Part shown: positions 10,747 through 20,000 of the stretch, in pieces
How positions within the stretch are numbered: position 1 is the first letter of the stretch
How the letters are laid out: each line of letters opens with the position of its first letter
NCBI GenBank assembly: GCA_002964805.2
Contig: PUDQ02000044.1
Location: forward strand, 1 to 64,000
DNA: 64,000 nt
Reading direction: 5' to 3'
DNA from: Trametes villosa
Taxonomy: Eukaryota; Basidiomycota; Agaricomycetes; Polyporales; Polyporaceae
The notes under the pieces: model-generated
Seen by the model: the letters and a program-made list of their open reading frames with translations, nothing else
Told to the model about the DNA's origin: nothing
Databases searched by the model: none
Position numbers and translations under genes: made by a program

Positions 10747-11625
10747 CTAGGTCTTGTCGTGCGCTTGCTGTGCCATGGCCATGGCTGGGTTGATCTTGGC
10801 TCGGATCCATAGGTTCATGGAGTAGTTGAATCGGGTTCCGTGTGGTGCTACGTGAATTCTTCCGATGGTGGGGCCTCGTCGGTTCCTTCGTTCTCCTTCT
10901 TCGTCTGGTTGTTCTTGCGTGAGTGCGTCCCCCTGTTTAGGGAGGTCACCGTGCCACTCGGTGACATGTCCTGGTTGTCTGGAAATGTACGAGATGACGA
11001 GGTCCGTGTCGTAGGGTTGATCGTCTGGTTCCCGTAGTGGTGGTAATTCTGCGAAGACCTTTTCTTCCGGTGGTGGCGGGTTCTTGCTTGGTTCATTGGT
11101 TATCGTCGCGTTCCGAATTGGTCGACCGGTAAACTTGTCCTGTCCTGGGAGGTATCTGGTCCGGATTGCTTCTGCTATCGTGAGGTTTACTCGGGCTGGA
11201 TCCACCCGGAGCGTCCCTTTGTTGAAGTCGATTTCGGCGTTGACGCGCTGCAACCATGGTAGTCCTAGGATGATGGTCTCTTTTCCTAGTGACGTGATGA
11301 GGAAGCGGACTAGATGTTGATGTCCCCCGGCTTCGATTTCCAGTACCACGTATTTCCGAATGGTTCCTTGTTGATTTGCAGTGCCGTCTGCATTGCGGAC
11401 TTGGATAGGGTTCCGTAGTTCCTGCGTCTTGAACTTCTTCTTCGTTGCGTATCGGTAGTCGATGAAGGAGTCTTGTGCTCCTGTGTCGATGAGGGCGTTG
11501 GCTTCGACGGTTCGGTCCGTGGTTATGGCGATGGGAATCCGCATAGATTGCTTTGATAAATTAGCCATGATCACTGCACGGACCTGCGTGCGTGGCTGCG
11601 ACGTCGGGGCGCGCCACGAGCTCAA
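10747..11625 (-). CDS. Gypsy retropepsin-like protease domain (gag-pol part)
   Basis: Aspartic protease of the retroelement, cleaving Gag-Pol. The active-site motif is ALIDTGAQDSFID, followed by the flap-like region and IILGLPWLQRVNAEID. It has no ATG of its own: the frame opens with TTG overlapping the gag stop, which fits -1 frameshifting from gag. It ends in TAG at 10749-10747, with RT in the same frame directly afterwards. The TAG is more likely a nonsense mutation than a programmed stop. Confidence 0.85.
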   Translation of the reverse strand: MSSWRAPTSQPRTQVRAVIMANLSKQSMRIPIAITTDRTVEANALIDTGAQDSFIDYRYATKKKFKTQELRNPIQVRNADGTANQQGTIRKYVVLEIEAGGHQHLVRFLITSLGKETIILGLPWLQRVNAEIDFNKGTLRVDPARVNLTIAEAIRTRYLPGQDKFTGRPIRNATITNEPSKNPPPPEEKVFAELPPLREPDDQPYDTDLVISYISRQPGHVTEWHGDLPKQGDALTQEQPDEEGERRNRRGPTIGRIHVAPHGTRFNYSMNLWIRAKINPAMAMAQQAHDKT

Positions 11626-13178
11626 AAACCCCCTTCGATGATCTCCTTCGCCGCCTCCATCCTATCCTCCGTGCTCATTCCTTCAAGGATGGTACGCATC
11701 CTGTTCGTGAAGAGAGTTCTGGTGTCGGTGGGGGTGGAAGGTCCTTCGTCGTCTGTGTCTTCCTCGTTCTCTTCTTCGGCTCTCACAACGCGGTTCTTCT
11801 TGTAGGGTGTTCTTCCTTTGCCCTTCCTTGTGGGGCAGTTCCTCGAGAGATGTCCGATCTCGTGACAGGTGAAGCATCTTCCTTCCTTGTAGTGCTTGTC
11901 GCGTTCTTCGGCGGTCATCCGGTCCACGTCCATCGCGTCGGGGTCCTTCTCCTTCGAGGGTCCATGGTGGAAGCGACGTGGAATAAACTTGTCCTTCTTG
12001 TGGATCTGTCCTCCTTGGTCGTAGCTCCTTCCCAGGAGCCGCTGCTGTTCGAGTCGAGCCGCGGTCTTGTATAGGTCTCCGGCGGTAGTGGGCAACGTTG
12101 CCTGGTTGAATATACTGCTGCGGAGTCCGCGGTTGAGTCCCTGATAGAAGAAGTCGGCGATGACCTCATATTGAGTGATTCCGCATCGAGAGATGATGTT
12201 TTTGAAGTCGACAATGTATTCTTCGACGCTCTTCTTCCCTTGCTCGAGGTTTCGAAGGAGGACTCTGGCACTGGCAGCGTCATCGATGTCTTCGAAGGAT
12301 TCGCGGATGGAGTCGCAGAATCCTGTCCAGGTGCCATAGTTCGGTGGGTTCGGTTCTGCGGCCTGTCCTTGAGCTGCTGCCGCCTGTCCTTGGGCTTGGG
12401 CTTGATTGATGAAGTCGACTGCCCATGATCCGGCGTTCCCCTCGGTCATGAGCATGAGCGCGAAGATGACCTTCTTCTCATCGTCGGGAAATTGGGTCTT
12501 GTTGAACGTGAAGTAGAGGGAGCACTTCTGGAGCCATCCCTTGACTTCTCCTCGTTCTCCGGTGAACTCCGGGGGCATCTTCAGCCTCGGTTGGTTCGCA
12601 TGGTTGTTGTTATCCGCCATGGCTGCTGCTGGTTGCGGGTCTTCAGGTTCGGGCTCAGGTTCAGGTTCGCGTTCTTGTTCGGGTTCTGGCTCGACGTGAG
12701 CAATAGTCGGGGTGTTCTCGGGATCGGTGGGGTCGTGGATCCGAATTGTCACGGATGCGGTTGTGCTCGTCGTAGATCTCCTGGATCCACTTGTTGAGGA
12801 ACTGCTTCCTGAGTCGGCTTCTGGTTCTCTGGGTGTCAACTGGGTTTGCGCGAGGGTCTCCGCAAGTTGTTCAACTGGGATCGGGTTCGGTGTTACCCTC
12901 GGTCGTGAGGGTTCTCTTCCTGTGAGCTCCTGGTACGCCTGGTCGTAGTGGGGGAGTTCTCTTCGGAGTTCTTCGTAGGTTGGTTCGGTAAATGGTGGGT
13001 TATCGAGCTGGTCAAAGTACCACCACTCGTGCTGTGCGTCCGGGTAGACGAGCCTTTCAGTTCGGTAGACGAGGTTGGTGTTCGGGTTGAAGGCCCAATG
13101 CTGGCTCCTTCCTGGTACTGGCTCCGTCTTGATTCGTCTTGTGCTACCGTTCCCAACGGTAGCGGTTCGTTCGGTGGT
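11622..13178 (-). CDS. Gypsy Gag polyprotein
   Basis: Structural protein of the retroelement particle. The frame is open from just after a TGA at 13181-13179 to the TGA at 11624-11622, 518 codons. A capsid-like region runs from WLQKCSLYFTFNKTQF through NLEQGKKSVEEYIVDF and LYKTAARLEQQRLLG. A CCHC zinc knuckle follows (CFTCHEIGHLSRNC, spacing C2-4-4), then a basic and an acidic tail. The first ATG in frame is only at MADNNNHANQ. Upstream codons still read as protein (WWYFDQLDNPPFTEP, YEELRRELPHYDQAY), so either initiation is non-AUG or the original ATG is lost. A Pro-Glu repeat precedes MADNNN. Confidence 0.85.
   Translation of the reverse strand, partial: TTERTATVGNGSTRRIKTEPVPGRSQHWAFNPNTNLVYRTERLVYPDAQHEWWYFDQLDNPPFTEPTYEELRRELPHYDQAYQELTGREPSRPRVTPNPIPVEQLAETLAQTQLTPREPEADSGSSSSTSGSRRSTTSTTASVTIRIHDPTDPENTPTIAHVEPEPEQEREPEPEPEPEDPQPAAAMADNNNHANQPRLKMPPEFTGERGEVKGWLQKCSLYFTFNKTQFPDDEKKVIFALMLMTEGNAGSWAVDFINQAQAQGQAAAAQGQAAEPNPPNYGTWTGFCDSIRESFEDIDDAASARVLLRNLEQGKKSVEEYIVDFKNIISRCGITQYEVIADFFYQGLNRGLRSSIFNQATLPTTAGDLYKTAARLEQQRLLGRSYDQGGQIHKKDKFIPRRFHHGPSKEKDPDAMDVDRMTAEERDKHYKEGRCFTCHEIGHLSRNCPTRKGKGRTPYKKNRVVRAEEENEEDTDDEGPSTPTDTRTLFTNRMRTILEGMSTEDRMEAAKEIIEGGF
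11625..11631 (-). promoter_or_regulatory. Putative -1 ribosomal frameshift site, gag to protease
   Basis: Read on the minus strand in the gag frame, the end of gag is GAA GGG GGT TTT TGA. The heptamer G GGT TTT fits the X XXY YYZ slippery consensus and abuts the gag stop. A -1 slip continues as TTG AGC TCG TGG, exactly the protease frame. A downstream pseudoknot was not modelled. Confidence 0.7.
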
Positions 13179-13225
13179 TCAAGCTAGATAGTCTGGATCT
13201 AGACAGATCGACTGGCAGGTAGACG

Positions 13226-13348
13226 AGCTCGACCTTATGTTAAGACGACACCTAGGGATCGTAGTAACGTTCAGGTGCAAGGGTCTAACAAGCAGGGAGT
13301 GAGCCTCGAGTTCAGGAGTTCGAAGGTGATAGATAACTAGGTCGAGCT
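13226..13348 (-). promoter_or_regulatory. Candidate self-priming pair: 5' RNA end and primer-binding site
   Basis: Two nucleotides after the proposed LTR end, the minus strand has AGGTCGAGCT (13235-13226) in the primer-binding position; it does not begin with the usual TGG of tRNA-primed elements. Its exact complement AGCTCGACCT lies inside the LTR at 13348-13339. That is about 31-36 nt downstream of a TATATA box (13384-13379, minus strand), where transcription should start. The geometry matches self-priming as known for Tf1. Ten perfectly paired bases; inference only. Confidence 0.5.
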
Positions 13349-14009
13349 GAGGGACATCCTCAGCTCTCCACTGGTACATATATACATGCAAGCCATGAGG
13401 TAACAGCGTGTATCAGGGGAGGCGAGTCTGTAGGTAACAGGGCCGTATCCATGAGGCGTAGCCTCGTGTTGTACATAAGGTAACCATGAGGCACTGCCTC
13501 AACGTAGCTGCACCGTATCCGCACGAAGTCCATCCACATCAGTAACACGAGGTAAGCATGAGGGGAACACAAGGCGGGAACAGGGTCCGGGTCCGATCCG
13601 ATCGTACCGTTGTAACAGTGCCCGACATGATGGCTTACTCTATCATACTCATAGGCGGGCCTCCGGCGCAGCTCCGGAAATGCGCGTTCTACCTGGTTTC
13701 TCGGACGCCGCGCGCGAACGTCTTTGTGAAGAGTTCCTGGCGCAAGCGGCCGCGCCGGACTCCGAGGATGAAGCCTGAGGGGATGGAAGTTGGTACCGGC
13801 TTTGACACTGGGCGACGCCCAACGCGACGTGGGGACTTCAGTAGTTGTTCGTCTGTAGTATTTCAGGTTGTATTCGCGCGCGGATCTCAATGCATGTGTC
13901 GAACCCATCCCGAACTCAGATGATGTGCATGAACGAGTACTGGAAGCCTCATTATGTAGCTTGGGGTCGTCTACAGCGGTCTACAGCAGTCTTACATAGA
14001 CTATTAACA
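13238..14009 (-). repeat. Proposed 5' LTR of the gypsy element (772 bp)
   Basis: Bounded by a 6-bp terminal inverted repeat, TGTTAA at 13238-13243 and TTAACA at 14004-14009, immediately upstream of the gag frame. It contains a TATATA box near 13380 in the correct orientation. No second LTR exists in the window to confirm the ends by identity, so the boundaries are a pattern-based proposal. Confidence 0.6.
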
Positions 14010-14551
14010 GAGCTACAGGCGGCTACTTACTTGGCTGACTGGGCGGGCAAGCATATGTAAGTGGGGGATTGTCTACGAGGTCACGGCACCTACGTAGTCT
14101 GTGTAGTCCTACATAGGAATCCGGGTTTTTCCTGATGTGTGATGATCAGGTGTAGTGAGATTAGGATAAGCGTCTGCCTGCCTGAAAAGGCAATTGGTTG
14201 TTCAGGCTCACAATCCCTGGGGACGAGCCTACGAGATCTCTACAGCATGCCGAAATGAACTGTACTGAAAGATTCGGATTTAGGGCGGCACTGTCCGCTC
14301 CTCTAAAACAAGAGTACGATCTCCCCTTGATCGAGATCTGCATCGCGCACGCGGGCCGCGCTGGGCCGAGGCCGAAGCAGCGCGCGGCCAAGCAACCCTA
14401 ACCCAAGCGGACGAGTGCCGAGCCAGTACGTCAGATTGTTCCCCGCACTGCTCGGCTTGTTCCTCGTCCGCCACCTCGTCCTCCGCGTTGCTTTAAACGT
14501 CCAACGCAACGGTTCGCGATGAACAGTACCCGCTAAAAGACACCTATTTCT
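14010..14551. other. Intergenic region, retrotransposon to ABC1 kinase
   Basis: No gene recognised. It should contain the promoter and 5' UTR of the downstream ABC1 kinase gene. Small open frames lack family features. Confidence 0.5.
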
Positions 14552-16746
14552 ATGCTTTCCTCTCTTTCACGCCCGCGATGGCGGCCCTTGGCTCCTGGCG
14601 CGAGTATTCTACGTCCCACTCGCGCTCCGGCTTACTCCACCGCGTCCAGCACCCGCCCAACATCTCGCGTGCAACGCTACTCGCGCCGTGCTGTCTTCGT
14701 TCTTGCTGGCGCGGGTCTCGCATATGGGCTTGATCGCGAGTTCAACGCGTCGGCCATCGGACGAAACTTAAGGACGCTGGGAACGGTCAGTAACCCACCC
14801 ATTGCCCGCTATCCACACACCCTCAACTCCGAATCCTTGACTGCAGTGCTTGGCCATTGCATTGGACTACAAACTCAACTTCAAACCCGAGAAGGCGGAT
14901 CAGATCCCCGCGCTCCAGGAGCGTGTCGCAGAACGCGTATACGACCTCCTCACCTCCAACGGCGGCCTCTACATTAAAATAGGTACGCTTTCCTACCGAC
15001 TAGTGTCTTGCGCGCATCCATCCCGGTTGGTGGGTCCGGCAGAAATAGCCGACCATACGCATCCAAGGCCCTCTTACTCCATTGTATCTTACAATTGCTT
15101 ACCCGATCGCATTCGCAGGCCAGGCTATAGGTAACAACGCCGCGCTCCTCCCCAAACCGCTCCAAGAGAAATTCAGCAAGCTCTTCGACGACGCGCCACA
15201 GGTCCCCTTCTCCGTGGTCGACGCCGTCTTCCGCAAGGAGTTTGGTCGGCCGCCAGCGGGGCCCGATGGCGTGTTCGACGTCTTCGAGGAAGAGGCCGCT
15301 GCGAGCGCGAGCATTGCGCAGGTGCACCGCGCGCGGCTCAAGACTACCGACGGTTCGGAGCAGTGGGTAGCCGTCAAGATCCAGAAACCGGACGTCGGGA
15401 AGCAGGTCGAGTGGGACCTCGGCGCGTTCCGCGCCGTCATGTGGGTGTACGAGAACTACTTGTTCGACCTCCCCGTGTACTTCGTTGTTGGTGAGTGCGC
15501 ACACACGTACGCGCACGCGGCACCCGTGCTGACTGGACATAGACTTCATCACGGATCACCTGCGGCGCGAGCTCGACTTCGAGCTCGAGGCCGATAACGC
15601 CCGCCGCACGGCCGCGTTCGTTGCCTCAGAGCCCCGCCTCGCAGACCGCGTCTACATACCGCGCGTCTTCCCCGAGTTCTCCACCAAGAAGGTGATGACC
15701 GCGGAGTGGATCGACGGCGTTCGTCTCAGCGACCGCCGCGGCATCGCGCGCCTCATGGGCGACGACAGCCCCGCCTCTGCCTCTGCCTCCCCCAACGCGG
15801 CCGACCGCTTCCCGCAGCTCCGCGGGGGCGCGTCCTGGGTGATGCAGACGATGGTCGACCTCTTCAGTGCACAGATCTTCGACTGGGGCTGGGTCCACTG
15901 CGACCCGCATCCTGGGAACGTCATTGTGCGCCCGCACCCACACCCGCCCCGGCGCGGCGCGGCACAGCTTGTGCTGCTCGACCACGGCCTGTACGTCGCG
16001 CTCCCGCCCACGTTCAAGCAGCAGTACGCACGGCTGTGGACGGCGCTGCTCCGGCTCGACTTCGGCGCGGTCACCGCGGTCGCGCGCGAGTGGGGCATTG
16101 GCGCGCCCGATCTCTTCGCGAGCGCGACGCTCATGCGTCCGGTGAAGTTCAAGGCGGAGGACGGGGCGCCGACGATGCCTGACTTCGAGCGGATGAACGA
16201 CTACGAGCGCGGCGTCGCGATGAAGGCGAAGCTGAAGAGCTTCCTCACGGACACGGACCGCATGCCGAAGCAGCTCATCTTCGTCGGCCGGAACATGCGG
16301 TGAGCATTCTCATCCTCATTTTTGCGTGCATCGCTGACTTGCTTTCGTGCCTGTTCGACAGGATCGTCCAAGGTCCGCACCCCCACTGACATCCCTCCGT
16401 TCGCACTACTGACCGCCCGCCTGCAGGAAACAACCAATACTTCGGCTCGCCCGTGAACCGCATCCGCATCACGGGTTACTGGGCCTCCCGCTCGCTCGCC
16501 ACCGCGCACGGCCTCGGCCTCGCGCAGCGCATCCGGGAGCTCGCCCAGCACCTGGTCTTCCTCACCGTCATGTTCTCCATCGACGCGGCCTTCTGGGCGA
16601 CGCGCGTGCGCCAGTGGCTCGCGCGCCGGTTCGGCCGCCTGCGCGGGGAGGGCTCCGGGTTCGAGGACGAGCTCGAGCGGAGCATGCGGGACTTTGCGAA
16701 GTCGAACTTCGGCGTCGACATTCCGGAGAACGTCTTCGAGGGCTAA
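14552..16746 (+). CDS. Mitochondrial ABC1/ADCK-family atypical kinase, Mcp2/Cqd2-like
   Basis: ABC1 (UbiB) family atypical kinase; the Mcp2/Cqd2 type acts at the mitochondrial inner membrane in lipid and coenzyme Q homeostasis. Exons 14552-14785, 14847-14982, 15119-15490, 15543-16299, 16362-16372 and 16427-16746 give 609 residues. The N-terminus is Arg/Ser-rich without acids, as a presequence, then a membrane-like segment FVLAGAGLAYGL. Family motifs in order: YIKIGQA (KxGQ), the Ala-rich nucleotide loop EEEAAASASIAQVHRA, VAVKIQKP, RRELDFELEADN, WVHCDPHPGN and LLDHGLY. A second hydrophobic stretch near the C-terminus is HLVFLTVMFSIDAAFW. Exon 5 is only 11 nt (GATCGTCCAAG), needed to keep frame between R and GNNQYFG. 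Which member of the family it is (Mcp2 rather than Cqd1) rests on memory. Confidence 0.9.
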
Positions 16747-17018
16747 TACCCGGGTTATGAGTAGATAGAATAGATATCTTGCTAGATGCACACGCACACG
16801 CACGCACGTTAGGACCATGACCAGCATTCATGTATTGTAATCCACAGTAGTAGCGGCAAACAACAGCCGTCGCGCGACCAATAATACGATAACGGGGTAA
16901 CACCAATGCACGAGAGACGACGTAGATGATGATGGGTAAGTACGAGGATGGGGGTAGTACTGCTCCGAGTCCGGGGAGAGCGGGGGTAGGGGTATTACAA
17001 CTACACGAGGGGGTACAG
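16747..17018. other. Convergent intergenic region
   Basis: 272 bp between the stop codons of the ABC1 kinase (plus) and the Spa2-like gene (minus). It must hold both 3' ends. No further feature seen. Confidence 0.5.
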
Positions 17019-20000
17019 TTACAGCTTCATGAGGCCCTTCATCGCGTTCGCGACTGCGAAGCTCGACTTGGCCATCACCTGGCGCGCCTCCTTCGAGACC
17101 TCCGTCTGCGCCTGCACCTCGCTCAGCTTGTTCGCGTGCTCACCGAGCTCGCGCAGGATCTCCTCGCCCGCCGCCTGCGCGCCAGGCGGGAAGTTGTCCT
17201 TGCAGACGGCGACGATGCTCGACACGATCGTGATAATCTGCGTCAGGTTCTCGTTGAGCGTCGGGCTCGGCGTCGGGCTCCGCACGCCCGACAGCACGCT
17301 CTGGATCGCGTATACGATCGCCTCTGTCTGCGCTTCGAGGTACGGCTGTGCACGAAGGTCAGCACTGGCAGTTTACAGTGAGTATTGGGGACGTACCTTG
17401 AGCTCTGCCCAAGCCTCGTCGGGTCCTTCGCCTGTCGCCGAGCTATCACTCTTGCTCCCCTTCGGCTGGTCGAACAGTGGCGGTGGCGAGCTCTGGTTCG
17501 AACTCGACATATTCGACGGCGGCCTCCTGCTCTCAAGCGAAGGCCTGCCCGCCCCTCTCGGCGGCGATGCCGGCGAGAACCGGCCGCCGTCCCCGTTCCG
17601 CGAGCTCGTGCTGCTCCCCGACCGTTGGTGCGGCGACCGGAGCTCATCCACCGAGCGTAACGACGGCGCATACCCATTCGTCGCCGAACTCGCCGCAGCC
17701 GCCGACGCCGCCGGCGCGAACTGCTCCTGCTCCGCCTTCGTCGCCTTGCGAATATGCACCGTCTTGCCCAGCTCGGTGACCGTGGCCGAGACGTGGCTCG
17801 CCGCGGCGTCGAGGAGACTGACAGGCGCCATCCCCGCGCTCGTCGCGTGCGTCTTCGCGGCCGCGACGAGGTTGCTGAGCGTCGCGTCCAGGCGCTCACG
17901 GAGCGCGGCCAGCGCCTCCGCGTCGACCTCGGCGCGCTCGCGTGCGGGGCGGCGTTCGAACGCGCGCACGTCCTCGCCGAGCGCGCTGACCGCGTTCACG
18001 ACGGCCTTCATCGGCTGGAGGACGCGCGTGGGCGCGTTCGAGCGGCCGGCGGTGAGCAGGCTGTCGATGGCGGACACGAAGGCGGTGACGTGGATGTCGA
18101 CGAGCGCGCCGTCCCGCGCGACGGGCAGCTGGTCGTCGACCTTTGGTGGCTGCAGGAATAGCTGAGAAGTTGCTGTAGGCGGGGTGAGTGTGTGTCAGCG
18201 GGGGAGACGGGCGTGTACGTACCCTTGACGCTGCGTAGCTCGGTCTTCGCTTGCTCATACTTGCGTTTGTAATCCTTCACCTGCGCCTCCAGGTCTCGGA
18301 TGACGGCCAGGTCGTTATCCTTCGCCGCCGCAAGGTCGTCGTTCCGGCGCGAGAGGTCCGTAAGCTCTAGCACGAGCCCGTCCATTTCCTGCCGCAGCTG
18401 GTCCAGGATGTCGGACTCGACCTACACAGCCCCTCTGAGCGTGAGCGGCGGAATGTAGGATGGAGGGAAGCAACGTACCGAGCCGCCCCCGCCGCCGGCC
18501 TCGAGCTGCTCCCGCAACGCCTGCAGCTCCTCCGCGTCCTGCCGCTGCCGCCGCGCCGCGATGTCCTTCTCGCGCGCGCGCTCCTCCCGCAGGCTCTCCA
18601 GCTCCTGCTGCAGTGACAGCATCGCGTTGCTCTTCTCCTCCGCGCGCTATCCCCAATCCGTCAGCACCCTACCCCTCCCCCAAACAAGTGAGACGCACCC
18701 GGCGAAGCTCGCTGAGCTCCTGCTCCATCGCGCGCACGCGCTGCTCGCCGTCGACCCACTTCTGCTCGCGCTCCTGCACGTCCTCGAGGTCCCGCTCGAG
18801 GCCCGTGATGCGCGCCTGCATCGTCGCGATCTTGAACTCATAATCCCTTCGCATCCGCTCCGCCTCCTCCCCCGCCACGCTCGTCCGCCCGCCCCCGCCG
18901 CCGCCACCGAGCATGCGCGCGCCGATCCCCGCTGCGCCGCCTGCCGACCGGTCGGATGCGGCGGACTGCCGCCCGTACGACATCCGGTCGTAGTAGTCGT
19001 CCCCGGAGCGTCCGCCGCCGCCCGCACCGTCGTCCTCGTCCCCGTCCGCAGCCTGCAGGCGCGCGCTGAGCCCACTCAGGCCGCCCAAGCCGCCGACCGG
19101 GGGGCTCCGCGGACTCAACTCGCCGCCCTCGCGCTCCGAGTCGCTCGCCGCGCCCCGTCCCCTCACACGGTCCCGCTCACGCTCACGGTCGACGCTGCGG
19201 TCGCGCCCCATCGCCGTACTCGAGCTGTCGCGCGGGTCGCGGCCATACGGGACCTCGATGTCCTCCTCCGCGATCGTGCTCTTGTTGGGGATGATCATGC
19301 CCATGCCCGCGGTCGCGCTCTGCGCGTTGCTCGCGCTCGTCGACTCGCTGTGGATGCTCACGGACTCGCTCGGGCGCCGCCCGAGCACCGTCGTGTCCTG
19401 CGACGGCTTCCGGCGCTCGCCCCCGTACAGGTCCTGCGACGGCTTCCGCCGCGAGTAGCCGCCGTCCGTCCCGCCCCCGCCGCCGTTGACGCTGCCCCCG
19501 TATGCGTCTGCGCTCCGCCGCCCCGCGTCTTCGCTGGGCCGCCGCCCGGCCCCGGGCGTGCTCCCGCCGTATCCGCTGTCGTTGCCGCGGTCCTCCGAGG
19601 CGCGGCCGTTGCGCGGGAAGTCGGGCGACGGGTAGTCGTCGTACGTCGAGCCTGGAGACGTCGCGGGGACCGCATCCGGGGGCTGTGGACCGCATCAGTC
19701 AAAAGGCGCAGGCGGGCGATGCGCGTGGCGCGTGGCGGGCGCACCTCCTCCTTGAACTCGGGGTAGCGCCGCGCGAGCTCGTAATAGACGTCGCTGGAGA
19801 GATCCTTGAAGCGACCGGTGGGAAGGGTTGCGAGCTTCTGGCGCGCCTGGTTCCGCTTCGGGTGGAAGTCGTCGCGGACGGGAAGGAAGGGAACTGGGTG
19901 GCGCTGAGCGCGCGCGTAGTGAGGCGGGGTGGAATGAGACGTACCTTCGTTGTCGCTCGTGTTGTTCTTGCGACGCATCAACTCATCATAGACATCTGTG

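Larger units (their letters stand above)
9202..14009 (-). mobile_element. Ty3/gypsy LTR retrotransposon, 3'-truncated
   Basis: Minus-strand element: proposed 5' LTR (14009-13238), gag, protease, reverse transcriptase and RNase H. It ends at 9202, fused to the subtelomeric block; integrase, any chromodomain and the 3' LTR are absent. The order Gag-Pro-RT-RNaseH places it in Ty3/gypsy. It carries an in-frame TAG between protease and RT, and a gag frame without an early ATG, so it is decayed and cannot be autonomous. Target-site duplications cannot be tested because one end is missing. Confidence 0.92.

Noticed and set aside
18561..19766. 401-codon plus-strand frame antisense to the Spa2-like gene
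   Set aside because: It is the shadow of the long GC-rich coding exon on the minus strand; composition is Ala/Arg/Leu-biased with no domain, and it crosses two real intron boundaries.
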